Made by a program: the position numbers and the translations under genes. Shown here in pieces: positions 15,882-24,220 of a stretch of 64,000 nucleotides of DNA (the stretch's first letter is position 1; the number at the start of each line of letters is the position of its first letter). Origin of the DNA: CAVQBJ01 sp963724405 (GTDB lineage: Bacteria; Actinomycetota; Thermoleophilia; Solirubrobacterales; Solirubrobacteraceae); NCBI GenBank assembly GCA_963724405.1, contig CAVRUQ010000003.1:1550001-1614000 (forward strand), read 5' to 3'. The notes under the pieces were generated by a model. That model worked only from the letters and a program-made list of their open reading frames with translations, was not told where the DNA came from and did not search any database.

Positions 15882-16775
15882 ATGCATCCGCTGTCGTACT
15901 TCCAGGCGGTGGTGCTCGGGCTGCTGCAGGGCGTCACCGAGCTCTTCCCGATCTCGAGCCTCGGGCACACCGTCCTGTTCCCCACCCTCTTCGGGTGGAA
16001 CGCCCTGGTCCGGGCGCAGAGCGACCCGGAGTCCTTCTGGCTCGCGCTCGTCGTGATGCTGCACGTCGGCAGCGCCATCGGCCTGCTCATCTACTTCTGG
16101 CGCGACTGGGTGCGGATCGTGCGCGGGTTCCTGCACACGCTCGTCACCCGCAAGGTCGAGACGTCGACCGAGCGCCTGGCCTGGCTGATCGTGCTCGCCT
16201 GCATTCCGGTCGGGATCCTCGGGCTCCTGCTCGAGCACCCGGTGCGCGTCGCGCTGGCCAAGCCGTCGCTGGCCGCCTTCTTCCTGATGGTCAACGGCGT
16301 CATGCTCATCGGCGCCGAGCGGCTGCGCCGGGGCGCGGAGGTCCGCTCCCTGGCCGCGCGCGAGGGCCTGAATCGCGAGGGCTACCGCAAGCTCGACACG
16401 CTCGAGTACAAGGAGGCGGTCGTGATCGGCACCTTCCAGACGCTCGCGCTCATCCCCGGGATCAGCCGCGACGGCGTCGTGATGGTCGGCGGCCTGCTGC
16501 GCGGCCTCGACAACGAGGACGCGGCGAAGTTCTCCTTCCTGCTCGCGACGCCGATCATCCTCGCCGCCGGCATCTTCAAGTTCTCCGATCTCACCGGCCC
16601 GCTCGGGGCCGGTCTGCGAGGCCAGGCGGTCGTGGCCGCCGTGTGCGCGGCGATCGGGTCGATCGTCTCGGTGCACTACCTCCTGCGCTACTTCCGCAAC
16701 AACAACCTGATCCCGTTCGGGATCTACTGCCTCGTGTTCGGCGGGGCGATGCTCATCTACACGGCCGTCGACTGA
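15882..16775 (+). CDS. uppP: Undecaprenyl-diphosphate phosphatase (bacitracin-resistance family)
   Basis: This membrane enzyme recycles undecaprenyl diphosphate to the monophosphate carrier used by peptidoglycan and wall polymer synthesis. It has 297 residues and about eight helices. The first catalytic block is LLQGVTELFPISSLGH (Glu20, Ser25-Ser26, His29) and the second is PGISRDGVV (192-200), both as in the UppP family. ATG 15882 places the catalytic block at the usual distance from the N-terminus; a GTG at 15837 would add 15 residues. It is transcribed divergently from prfA and converges on the DUF1385 gene. Confidence 0.93.
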   Translation: MHPLSYFQAVVLGLLQGVTELFPISSLGHTVLFPTLFGWNALVRAQSDPESFWLALVVMLHVGSAIGLLIYFWRDWVRIVRGFLHTLVTRKVETSTERLAWLIVLACIPVGILGLLLEHPVRVALAKPSLAAFFLMVNGVMLIGAERLRRGAEVRSLAAREGLNREGYRKLDTLEYKEAVVIGTFQTLALIPGISRDGVVMVGGLLRGLDNEDAAKFSFLLATPIILAAGIFKFSDLTGPLGAGLRGQAVVAAVCAAIGSIVSVHYLLRYFRNNNLIPFGIYCLVFGGAMLIYTAVD

Positions 16776-16777
16776 CG

Positions 16778-16797
16778 CGCCGCCCCCGGGGCCGGCG
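16778..16797. terminator. Possible bidirectional hairpin terminator between convergent genes
   Basis: CGCCG and CGGCG (16778-16782 and 16793-16797) enclose a short run of C facing a run of G, making a compact GC hairpin exactly between the stops of uppP and the DUF1385 gene. No U-run follows on either strand, so intrinsic termination would be inefficient. Such hairpins without T-tracts are common between convergent genes of GC-rich actinobacteria. Confidence 0.3.
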
Positions 16798-16799
16798 GG

Positions 16800-17858
16800 C
16801 TACGCGACCACCTCGACCCCGATGAGATCGCCCGCCGACTGACCCGGCGTCTCAACGGCGAGCACCGCCTCGAGCGCGGCGATCGCGACGGCGAGCTGAT
16901 CGTGATCGGGCTCGCGCGTCGTGAGCTTCTGCAGCTGCAGCCCCGGCCACATGACTCCGCGCACCCAGCGCCGCCGGCGGTGCTTGCCGGCCAGCTTGAT
17001 GAGCTCGAAGGAGATCCCCGCGATGAGCGGCACACCGACGATCCGCGTCAGCACGAGCCAGTACCACGCGGGCAGCCCGATCGGGGCGAACACGAAGATC
17101 GCCACGACCATCACGATGAGCAGGAAGCTCGTTCCGCAGCGCGGGTGCAGGCGCGAGAACCGCTGGGCGTTGGTCGGCGTGAGCTCCAGGCCAGCCTCGT
17201 AGCAGGAGATCGTCTTGTGCTCGGCGCCGTGGTACTCGAACACGCGCCGCAGGTCGCGCAGGCGGGAGAGGAGCACGAGGTAGCCGAGGAAGATCGTCGT
17301 CCGGACGACGCCCTCCACGACCCAGAACAACACCGGCGAGCCGAGCTGCTGCTTGATGAGGCTCGTCAGGCCGACCGGGAGCAGGAAGAACAGCCCGATC
17401 GCGAACACGACCGCGACGATCACGGTGCCGGCCCACGTTCCGCCGGAGATCTCCTGCTCCTCCTCGGCCAGCTGGGCGCTTGCCGACAGCCCGAGCGCGC
17501 GGAACCCGACCACGAGCGACTCCCACAGCGCCACGACGCCGCGGATGAGCGGCAGCCGCAAGGCACGGTGACGGCGCAGCACCGACGTGAGCGGAAACGA
17601 GGACACCTCGATCGGGCCCAGCACCGCGTTGCCGTCCTCGGCGGGGCGGACCGCGCCGTTCCCGTTCGCGCCGGCGCCGTTGGGGCCCGCCCCGTTCGCG
17701 CCGGCGGCGTCGCCGTTCGTGCCGGGCGCGACGTCATCGTCTGCGGGCAGGCGCACCGCCACCGCCCAGCTCGACACGCCGCGCATCATGACGCCCTCGA
17801 GGACGGCCTGGCCGCCCAGGGGCGCGTCCCGCTGAGCCATCAGCCCGCGGTCGGTCAT
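16800..17858 (-). CDS. DUF1385 family membrane protein
   Basis: The N-terminus carries the family hallmark GGQAVLEGVMMRG, and the core has EYHGAEHKTISCYE and HPRCGTSFLLIV, the conserved histidine/cysteine blocks of DUF1385. About four membrane helices follow. The function is unknown; the family is often found beside rpmE and prfA, as here. An unusual Asn/Gly/Ala-rich low-complexity insertion (GANGAGPNGAGANGNG) lies near residues 45-70. The start is uncertain: ATG 17858 is used, but ATG 17918, only 6 bp after the rpmE stop, would add 20 residues and suit an operon with rpmE. Confidence 0.8.
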   Translation of the reverse strand: MTDRGLMAQRDAPLGGQAVLEGVMMRGVSSWAVAVRLPADDDVAPGTNGDAAGANGAGPNGAGANGNGAVRPAEDGNAVLGPIEVSSFPLTSVLRRHRALRLPLIRGVVALWESLVVGFRALGLSASAQLAEEEQEISGGTWAGTVIVAVVFAIGLFFLLPVGLTSLIKQQLGSPVLFWVVEGVVRTTIFLGYLVLLSRLRDLRRVFEYHGAEHKTISCYEAGLELTPTNAQRFSRLHPRCGTSFLLIVMVVAIFVFAPIGLPAWYWLVLTRIVGVPLIAGISFELIKLAGKHRRRRWVRGVMWPGLQLQKLTTREPDHDQLAVAIAALEAVLAVETPGQSAGDLIGVEVVA

Positions 17859-17923
17859 GATCGTCGATTCGTCGTGCGCAGCCGGCGAGGGGTATGTCCC
17901 GGCCGCCGAGTCGGGCATGCCCG

Positions 17924-18151
17924 CTACTTGGACTGAGAGGTGCGCTGCTGGCGGCCCTTCGCCACCCGACGCTGGAAACGCTCGACGCGTCCGCCGGTGT
18001 CGATCAGCTTCTGACGGCCGGTGTAGAACGGATGGCAGTTCGAGCAGATCTCGACGTGCAACTCGCCCTTGGTCGAGCGCGTCACGAACTCGTTGCCGCA
18101 CGTGCAGCGCACGTGGGACTCGACGTATTCGGGGTGGATCTCGGTCTTCAT
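17924..18151 (-). CDS. rpmE: 50S ribosomal protein bL31 (zinc-binding form)
   Basis: This is a 75-residue large-subunit ribosomal protein. The zinc ligands are Cys16, Cys18, Cys36 and Cys39 (RCTCGNEF and EICSNCHPFYTG), so this is the C-plus form rather than the zinc-independent paralogue. The basic C-terminal tail is typical. ATG 18151 is preceded by a TAAACT -10 box 10 nt upstream, indicating a leader of only a few bases. Confidence 0.96.
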   Translation of the reverse strand: MKTEIHPEYVESHVRCTCGNEFVTRSTKGELHVEICSNCHPFYTGRQKLIDTGGRVERFQRRVAKGRQQRTSQSK

Positions 18152-18155
18152 CGGA

Positions 18156-18167
18156 GCGATCAGTTTA
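18156..18167 (-). promoter_or_regulatory. -10 element of rpmE (TAAACTGATCGC)
   Basis: On the minus strand TAAACT (18167-18162) is followed by GATCGC and then, after four bases, the rpmE ATG. The position predicts an almost leaderless transcript. The same 12-base string with one change occurs before prfA and the WecA-like gene. Confidence 0.5.
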
Positions 18168-18221
18168 GCGTGCTCGGGCCGAGCGCCTCGACGACCGTTG
18201 GCGTGAGCGTCGTCCGCGAGA

Positions 18222-19037
18222 TCAGGGCGCCGTCGGTGCGGTGGTGGCCGCCAGGGGACAGGCGACGGTCTTGGGCAGCCCGCCGCCCGGCGCCTCGCTG
18301 ATCGTGTCCTGCGGGTCGATCGTGACCGTCACCGAGCTGCCCGGGGTGCAGCGCGGAGCGACGGCCGGGAGCACGACGCGTGCACCGGCCGCGAGCGACT
18401 GCACGACGAGATCGGGCTGCGGCATCCCGTTGACCGTGAGGGCGACCGGGAACGGACCGGCGGGACCGCGCCCGTCGTTGCCCACGGTGATCGCGTACTG
18501 CGCATCGAGCGAGCTCGGCGACGGCGCGATCGAGACCCGCGCGACGACGAGCAGCGGGCGCTCGTCGGGCTGGACGCACACCGCGGTCTGACGTGTGGCC
18601 TGGCGCACGACGCGTCCCTGGGCGTCGAGCCAGCGGTAGCTGATCGCCGCGCGGAAGCGGGCCGGGGCGGGCAGGTTCGTCACCTGGCGCACGTTGCGGT
18701 AGATCTGCACCCGCGGCGCGGACTTCCGCCACACGCCGAGGCCCGGCGCGCTGATGCGCGCGTAGGTCGTCGAGGTACCGCTGCGCTCGAGCAGGTCGAT
18801 GCGCATCTCCATCGCGCTGCTCGACCCGGTGGCGACCATCTGTCCGGCGAAGGTGGCCGAGCGATCCGCCTGGTCGGCGGCGACCTGACAGGCGGCGAGC
18901 GATGCGGTCGCGCTCCCCGGGGGGGCGGACGTCGCCGGCGGCGCGGAGGCCGCCACGGCCGCCGCCGTCGCCGGCGAGGCGCACAGCAGAGCGCCGGCGA
19001 GCAGTAGGGAAATCGCGGATGGGGGCGAAATCGACAT
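18222..19037 (-). CDS. Secreted protein with a C-terminal CARDB-like adhesion domain
   Basis: This 271-residue protein has a signal peptide (about 1-28, SLLLAGALLCASPATAAA). The middle region is of unknown fold with scattered cysteines (CQVAADQ, AVCVQPDE). Residues about 180-255 (QYAITVGNDGRGPAGPF and VTVTIDPQDTISE) match the CARDB/Ig-like pattern used for extracellular adhesion. No catalytic motif is visible. It ends about 55 bp upstream of the rpmE promoter. It is divergent from the CAP-domain gene across a 190-bp region, so the two secreted proteins may be co-regulated. Confidence 0.65.
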   Translation of the reverse strand: MSISPPSAISLLLAGALLCASPATAAAVAASAPPATSAPPGSATASLAACQVAADQADRSATFAGQMVATGSSSAMEMRIDLLERSGTSTTYARISAPGLGVWRKSAPRVQIYRNVRQVTNLPAPARFRAAISYRWLDAQGRVVRQATRQTAVCVQPDERPLLVVARVSIAPSPSSLDAQYAITVGNDGRGPAGPFPVALTVNGMPQPDLVVQSLAAGARVVLPAVAPRCTPGSSVTVTIDPQDTISEAPGGGLPKTVACPLAATTAPTAP

Positions 19038-19115
19038 GGCGAACCGGTAACACCCGCCGCGCCGCGATGTTTCGTCTCCGTCCTCGCGGGCACGACATTC
19101 GGCCGGTGCTCCCCG

Positions 19116-19225
19116 TACACTGCCACGCCGATCGGGGAAGGACGGACGTCGTCAGCCGACGGATCGGTGCGGCGTTGCTCCTGCCTGCCGTATGCCGTGC
19201 CGATGACAGGAGAGCGAGCGCGAAC
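19116..19225 (+). promoter_or_regulatory. Promoter and structured leader of the CAP-domain gene
   Basis: TACACT at 19116-19121 is a good -10 box; its -35 is poor. The predicted leader of about 95 nt contains nested inverted repeats (CCGATC with GATCGG, CGTCG with CGACG). Further on, CTCCTG (19178-19183) is an exact complement of CAGGAG (19207-19212), the ribosome-binding site of the gene. Pairing would hide the ribosome site, which suggests translational control by a ligand, temperature or protein. I could not match it to a known riboswitch class. Confidence 0.4.
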
Positions 19226-19846
19226 ATGCCCCCCACTCCCCCAGCCGTCGCCGCCCACCCGATGCGCCGCCTGACCCGTCGCTGGCCCCCGGCGCTCGCC
19301 GGGGGTGCCGCGCTCGCCCTGGCGGCGCCGGCGACCCCGGCCGTCGGGTCGACGCCGGCGCGCGACGTCGCGCACTCGAGCGTGGCGTGCGCGAACGAGA
19401 GCCTCATGCCGACCGCCCACGACACGGCGCAGGTGAGCGGCGCGATCGTGTGTCTCATCAACGCCATCCGCGCCGGCCACGGCCTCGCGGCGCTCACGCC
19501 GAACCGGGCGCTCAACGCCGCGGCGATGACCCACTCGCGCGACATGGTCGCGCGCGACTACTTCAGCCACGTCACGCCGTCGGGGACCACGCCCGAGCAG
19601 CGCATGCGGCGCAACGGCGCCCCGTGCTCACCGGGCTGCGCCCTGGGCGAGAACATCGCCTGGGCGTCCGGCTCGCTGTCGACGCCGGCGGCGATCGTGC
19701 GGGCCTGGATGGCCTCTCCCGGGCACCGGGCGAACATCCTCGACGGGGCGTTCCGCTACGAGGGCCTCGGAGTCATGCAGGGCGCGCCACAGATGCTCGG
19801 CCACGGCCAGAGCGGCACGACGGTCACGCAGGACTTCGTGAGCTGA
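19226..19846 (+). CDS. Secreted CAP/SCP-domain protein (PR-1-like, YkwD type)
   Basis: An N-terminal export region (RRLTRRWPPALAGGAALALAAPA) carries an arginine pair before the hydrophobic core. The CAP domain runs from about residue 65 to the end: LINAIRAGHGLAALTPN, MTHSRDMVARDYFSHVTP, CALGENIAWASG and WMASPGHRANILD are the four CAP signature blocks. Bacterial CAP proteins of this size are secreted, often wall-associated, and of unknown enzymatic activity. Four cysteines (CANE, CLIN, CSPGC) could form disulfides. ATG 19226 has AGGAG 14 bp upstream. Confidence 0.88.
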   Translation: MPPTPPAVAAHPMRRLTRRWPPALAGGAALALAAPATPAVGSTPARDVAHSSVACANESLMPTAHDTAQVSGAIVCLINAIRAGHGLAALTPNRALNAAAMTHSRDMVARDYFSHVTPSGTTPEQRMRRNGAPCSPGCALGENIAWASGSLSTPAAIVRAWMASPGHRANILDGAFRYEGLGVMQGAPQMLGHGQSGTTVTQDFVS

Positions 19847-19900
19847 CGCGCGGGCGCCCCGACACGCCCGGACGCCCGCGGGGGGCGACCGGGCCAGACG

Positions 19901-21652
19901 TCAGTTGATCTGGTAGAGCGGGCCGTCGCCACCCTCGGGCGGGGTGAGCCGCCCGCCCTTGGCGGTGATCGCGCCGCACTGCACGCAGTTCGTGTAGTTG
20001 ACCGTCACGTGAACGGGACCCTCCTCGGGCGCGTCCTCGGGGATCTCGTACACCCCGGCCGGGCACATCCACACCCAGGTCTCCGCGAGCGTGCGCGGAA
20101 CGTCCTTCTGGACGCGGATGTGATTCGGCGCGTCGTCGCGCGTCGCGTTGCCGGTGATGAACACCGAGGACAGCTTGTCGAACGTGTACTTGCCGTCCGG
20201 CTTGGGGTAGCCCTCCTTCGTGTCCCCGACGAACATCTCCTCCTCGTCGTCGCGATGCCACGACAGGCGGCCGGGCGGGATCTTGCCCTTCGTCATGATC
20301 GCCGCCCCGGACAGCGGGCCGCCGGCGACGAAGCCCTTCTGCAGCGGCTGGCGCACGTTTCGCACCTGGTAGAGCTCCTTGCCGGTGACCGACTCCTCGA
20401 GCGCCTCCTCATAGGCGTCGAACGAGCTCTCGCCGCGCTTGAGCGCCGCGTAGATCGCCTCGGCGGCGAGCTTGCCGGAGTTGACGCAGTGGTGCACGCC
20501 CTTCAGCGCGGCCGCGTCGACGAGGCCGGCGCTGTCACCGACGAGCACCGCGCCGGGCATCGTCAGCTTCGGCACCGACCAATAGCCGCCGCCGGGCAGC
20601 GCCTTCGCACCCCAGGCGATCCGCTCGCCGCCCTCGAGGATCCCGCGCACGAGCGGATGCGTCTTGAACTGCTGCAGCAGGTCGTGGGCGGAGGTCGTCG
20701 CGTCGCGATAGTCGAGGTCGACGACGAAGCCGATCGAGACGAGATCCTCGCCGGTCTTCTCGTTCTTCATGGGGTACAGCCAGGTGCCGCCGATCTGCCC
20801 GTACTTCGAGGACAGGTGCAGCGGCCACGGCCCGAGCGTGTGGATGACCCGATCAAGGGGCTTCGGAACCTTCCAGACCTCCTTGACGCCGAGCTCCCAC
20901 ACCTGGGGCTCACGATTCCTCGCCAGGTCGAACTCGCGGATCGCGGCGCCGGTCAGGTGGCCCCAGCAGCCCTCGGCCAGGACGGTGGCCTGCGCCTTGA
21001 TGTCCGAGCCGGGCTCGAAGTTGCCGAGCTCCTCGCCGTCCTTGCCGCGGCCCTTGTCGCCCGAGCGGACGCCGACGACGCGTCCATCCTCGACGACGAG
21101 CTGGGTGGCCGCGGTCTCGGTGAGGATGTACGCCCCGGCCTCCTCGGCGAGGCGCTGCTGGTAGCGCGCCAGCGCCGACACCGACACGACCTCGTTGCCG
21201 TGGTTCTTGAAGTTGGGCGGCACCGGAACGACCTTGAAGTGGCGCTTGCCGTTGGGCAGCGCGTACACCGCCTCCTTGGTGACCTCGCCGAATGCGAAGC
21301 CCTCCTCGCGCCACTGCTCCCGCGTCAGGTCGGGGAACAGCTCCTCCAGCGGGCCGGGACGCATGACCGCGCCCGACAGGTTGTGCCCGCCGCACGTCTT
21401 CGCCTTCTCGATCACGGCGACCGGCACCTCGCCGAGGCGCTCCATCGTCTCCGGGTCGTCGGCGAGCAGCTGCAACAGCCGGTTGGCGCAGGCGAGCCCG
21501 GCCGTCCCACCCCCGACGATCGCCACGCCGACCTCGATGAGCTCGTCCTCGGGGTCGAGGCCGTGCTTGATGAACTCCTTCTGCGGGTCGACCGGCGGCG
21601 GGAAGGCCGCCGGAGCGACCCTCCCGTTGTGGCTGCCGTGTCCGCCAGACAT
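19901..21652 (-). CDS. Electron-transfer flavoprotein:quinone oxidoreductase (FixC/ETF-QO family)
   Basis: This 583-residue membrane-associated flavoprotein passes electrons from reduced ETF to the quinone pool. The N-terminal FAD fold reads AIVGGGTAGLACANRLLQLL (near 47-66), and GGHNLSGAVM and LVGDSAGLVDAAALKGVHH mark the ETF-QO family. The C-terminal ferredoxin-like domain normally holds one [4Fe-4S] cluster with four cysteines. Here Cys530 (MCPAGVYE), Cys556 and Cys559 (NCVQCGAIT) are present, but the fourth position is Ile562. The gene lies 5 bp after etfA on the same strand, forming etfB-etfA-ETF-QO. Confidence 0.93.
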   Translation of the reverse strand: MSGGHGSHNGRVAPAAFPPPVDPQKEFIKHGLDPEDELIEVGVAIVGGGTAGLACANRLLQLLADDPETMERLGEVPVAVIEKAKTCGGHNLSGAVMRPGPLEELFPDLTREQWREEGFAFGEVTKEAVYALPNGKRHFKVVPVPPNFKNHGNEVVSVSALARYQQRLAEEAGAYILTETAATQLVVEDGRVVGVRSGDKGRGKDGEELGNFEPGSDIKAQATVLAEGCWGHLTGAAIREFDLARNREPQVWELGVKEVWKVPKPLDRVIHTLGPWPLHLSSKYGQIGGTWLYPMKNEKTGEDLVSIGFVVDLDYRDATTSAHDLLQQFKTHPLVRGILEGGERIAWGAKALPGGGYWSVPKLTMPGAVLVGDSAGLVDAAALKGVHHCVNSGKLAAEAIYAALKRGESSFDAYEEALEESVTGKELYQVRNVRQPLQKGFVAGGPLSGAAIMTKGKIPPGRLSWHRDDEEEMFVGDTKEGYPKPDGKYTFDKLSSVFITGNATRDDAPNHIRVQKDVPRTLAETWVWMCPAGVYEIPEDAPEEGPVHVTVNYTNCVQCGAITAKGGRLTPPEGGDGPLYQIN

Positions 21653-21657
21653 GCCGA

Positions 21658-22629
21658 TCAGCTGCCCTTCTTGGCCTTCACGGCCTCGGTCAGCTTCGGC
21701 AGGATCTTGTTCAGATCACCGACGATGCCGAGGTCGGAGAACTCGAAGATCGGCGCGTTCGCGTCCTTGTTGATGGCGACGATGTTCTCCGAGTTCTGCA
21801 TGCCGACCTTGTGCTGGATCGCGCCGGAGATGCCGGCCGCGACGTACAGCTTCGGCGCGACGGTCTTGCCCGTCTGGCCGATCTGGGCCGCGTAGGGGTA
21901 CCAGCCCGCGTCGACGACCGCGCGCGTCGCGGCCACCGCGCCGCCGAACGCGCTCGCCAGGTCCTCCGCGAGCTGGAAGCCCTCCGGCTTGCCGAGGCCG
22001 CGACCGCCGGCGACGAGGACGTCGGCGTCCTCGATGTTCACGTCGGCGCCGCGCTGCTCGCCGCGCTTGACCATCTTCGCCTTGGTCGAGAACGGCGAGA
22101 ACTCCACCGTGACGTCCTCGACCGCGGCCGCCCCGGCGCCGGTCTCCTTCGCCTCGAAGGCGTTCAGGCGGCTGATGATGATGCCGCGATCCTTGTAGCG
22201 AGACACCGAGATCGACGAGTCCCCGAGGATCGGGCGCTCGGCGGCGAGCCTGCCGTCCTCCACCCGCACCGTGGTGACCTCCATCGTCACGCCGGCATTC
22301 AGCCGCGCGGCGAGACCGGCGCCGATCTCGAAGCCGAGCAGGCCGCCGCCGAACACGGCATAGTCGTGCCCGTTGTCGTTCATGACCTTGGCCATCGCGT
22401 CGACGACCGGCTGGGCGAGACCCTCGGGTCCCTCGACGCGGTACACCTTGGTCGCGCCGTAATTGCCGAGCTGACCGGCGAGATCGTCGGAGACGCCCTC
22501 ACCGACGACGACCGCGTGGGCCTCCGTGCCGAGCTCGCTCGCGAGCCGGGAGGCCTCGGAGACGGCGCCGAGGGAGTTCTTGTTGAACGCGCCGTCGTAG
22601 TGCAGCGCGTAGACGAGGATGCCGGGCAT
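21658..22629 (-). CDS. etfA: Electron-transfer flavoprotein alpha subunit
   Basis: This protein has 323 residues. The FAD-binding C-terminal domain carries the typical KLYVAAGISGAIQHKVGM followed by SENIVAINKDANAPIFE. The N-terminal domain (GILVYALHYDGAFNKNSLG) is ordinary for the alpha chain. With EtfB it accepts electrons from acyl-CoA dehydrogenases, one of which is encoded at 29.7 kb. Its start codon directly abuts the etfB stop. Confidence 0.97.
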   Translation of the reverse strand: MPGILVYALHYDGAFNKNSLGAVSEASRLASELGTEAHAVVVGEGVSDDLAGQLGNYGATKVYRVEGPEGLAQPVVDAMAKVMNDNGHDYAVFGGGLLGFEIGAGLAARLNAGVTMEVTTVRVEDGRLAAERPILGDSSISVSRYKDRGIIISRLNAFEAKETGAGAAAVEDVTVEFSPFSTKAKMVKRGEQRGADVNIEDADVLVAGGRGLGKPEGFQLAEDLASAFGGAVAATRAVVDAGWYPYAAQIGQTGKTVAPKLYVAAGISGAIQHKVGMQNSENIVAINKDANAPIFEFSDLGIVGDLNKILPKLTEAVKAKKGS

Positions 22630-23421
22630 CTAGATCAGCTTCCTTTCGTCGAGCCAGGCGATGATCTTCTCGACCGTCTCGTTCGTGTCTTCGTCCTCGA
22701 TGATCGTGCCGCCTTCCTTCGCCGGCGGGGCGTGGAAGTCGCCGCAGATGACCTTCGAGCCGGCCTCGCCGACGCGGTCGGCCTCGATGCCGACGTCGCC
22801 GGTGGCCTTCGTGTCGAGCGGCTTCTTCTTGGCGCCCATGATCGCCTTCAGCGACGGGTAGCGCGGCTCGTTGATCGCGTCACCGACCGAGATGACGGCC
22901 GGGAAGTCGACCTGGACGGTGTCGTAGCCGTACTCGGCCTGGCGCTCGCAGAGGACGCCGTCGGGCGTGACGTCCATCTTGATGACCTGCGTCAGCGACG
23001 GCATCTGCAGGTGATCGGCCACGACGGCGCCGATCGTGTAGCACTCGCCGTCGTCGGACTGCTGCCCGAGCAGGACGAGATCGGGGCTCTCGCTCTGCAG
23101 CACCTTCGCCAGCGCGTAGCCGGTGGCCGCGACGTCCGAGCCGGCGAGCGCGTCGTCGGTGAGGTGGACGGAGCGGTCGGCGCCGAGGGAGACGGCCTTG
23201 TGCAGGGCGCGAACGGCGCTCGTCGGGCCCATCGTCACGGCGACGATCTCCTCGACCGGAACGGCCCCGCCTTCGCGGATCTGCATCGCCGCCTCGATGG
23301 CGTGCGTGTCGTACGGGTTGAGATTCTTCTCCCCGCTTCGGTCCATGCGCCCCGTCGAGGGATCGATCCTCTTCACGACGGCAGCGTCCGGGACCTCCTT
23401 AACCAGGACGGCAATTTTCAT
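22630..23421 (-). CDS. etfB: Electron-transfer flavoprotein beta subunit
   Basis: This 263-residue, AMP-binding subunit starts MKIAVLVKEVPDAAVVKRID and carries the ETF-beta signature GADRSVHLTDDALAGSD and LVLLGQQSDDGE. ATG 23421 is preceded by AAGGAG about 8 bp upstream, while an in-frame ATG at 23442 would give seven atypical residues. A perfect TTGACT-N4-AGTCAA inverted repeat sits 48 bp upstream and is a candidate TetR/FadR-type operator for the etfB-etfA-ETF-QO operon. Confidence 0.96.
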   Translation of the reverse strand: MKIAVLVKEVPDAAVVKRIDPSTGRMDRSGEKNLNPYDTHAIEAAMQIREGGAVPVEEIVAVTMGPTSAVRALHKAVSLGADRSVHLTDDALAGSDVAATGYALAKVLQSESPDLVLLGQQSDDGECYTIGAVVADHLQMPSLTQVIKMDVTPDGVLCERQAEYGYDTVQVDFPAVISVGDAINEPRYPSLKAIMGAKKKPLDTKATGDVGIEADRVGEAGSKVICGDFHAPPAKEGGTIIEDEDTNETVEKIIAWLDERKLI

Positions 23422-23469
23422 TCGGCTACTCCTTGAGGGCAATCGGGTGTCTGGATGGTACCCGTTTCG

Positions 23470-23485
23470 TTGACTGACGAGTCAA
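23470..23485 (-). promoter_or_regulatory. Inverted-repeat operator upstream of etfB
   Basis: TTGACT (23470-23475) and AGTCAA (23480-23485) are exact complements separated by four bases. The half-site also resembles a -35 box on the minus strand. TetR-family fatty-acid regulators of actinobacteria bind short palindromes of this general shape, which fits the electron-transfer function of the operon. The regulator is not encoded nearby. Confidence 0.45.
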
Positions 23486-23573
23486 TCACTGGCTGTGCCG
23501 GCGTCGCTTGCCCGCTCACACGCGCGCACGAGCGCCTGCTGGAACTGTGCGGCGGTCGCTCGCGTCGCGCCTC

Positions 23574-23987
23574 CTACTCGGCGACGGCGCCGCGGATGAA
23601 GTCGACGATCGCCTGCGTCGACGCACCGGGACCGAACACCTCGGCCACGCCGAGGCGCTTGAGCTCGGGAATGTCATCGGCCGGGATCGTCCCCCCGACC
23701 GTGACGAGCACGTCATCGATCTCCTGCGCGTGCAGCAGCTCGATGATCCGCGGCACGAGCGTCATGTGCGCGCCGGAGAGGATCGACAGGCCCACGGCGT
23801 CCGCGTCCTCCTGGATGACCGTCTCGACGATCTGCTCGGGCGTCTGATGCAGCCCGGTGTAGATCACCTCCATCCCGGCGTCACGCAGCGCGCGAGCGAT
23901 GATCTTCGCGCCCCGGTCGTGGCCGTCCAGGCCGGGCTTGGCCACCACGACGCGGATCTTCTTCGTTGACTGAGCGGGGGTCGACAT
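23574..23987 (-). CDS. icmB: B12-binding small subunit of an acyl-CoA mutase (isobutyryl/methylmalonyl-CoA mutase type)
   Basis: This 137-residue cobalamin-binding domain carries the cofactor motif GLDGHDRGAK (Asp-x-His-x-x-Gly), followed by LSILSGAH and VGGTIPADDIPELK. It is too short to be a full methylmalonyl-CoA mutase and matches the size of IcmB (about 136 residues) or the archaeal-type small subunit. Its partner is the large subunit at 25.8 kb. The two genes are separated by an orphan gene and a 1-kb repeat island, an unusual arrangement. ATG 23987 is used because the upstream in-frame ATG adds a 12-residue non-homologous extension. Confidence 0.9.
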   Translation of the reverse strand: MSTPAQSTKKIRVVVAKPGLDGHDRGAKIIARALRDAGMEVIYTGLHQTPEQIVETVIQEDADAVGLSILSGAHMTLVPRIIELLHAQEIDDVLVTVGGTIPADDIPELKRLGVAEVFGPGASTQAIVDFIRGAVAE

Positions 23988-24220
23988 GATGCAGGCGCTC
24001 TGGGCGCCGGACCGGTCATCCATTGACCGACAAAGGCCCGACGCGAGCGCGGGTCGCGCATTCTACGTGTCCGCGGAGGATCGGGGCCGGCCGGGGGCGG
24101 GTCGCGCGCGCGGGCGACCGGGGGCGCGGGCGCGGGCGGGCGGGCGGCGCGGGCGGCGCGGGCGCGTGGGCGCGGGCGCGCGCGGGCGCGGGCGGGCGGG
24201 CGGCGCGGGCGTCGACGCGG

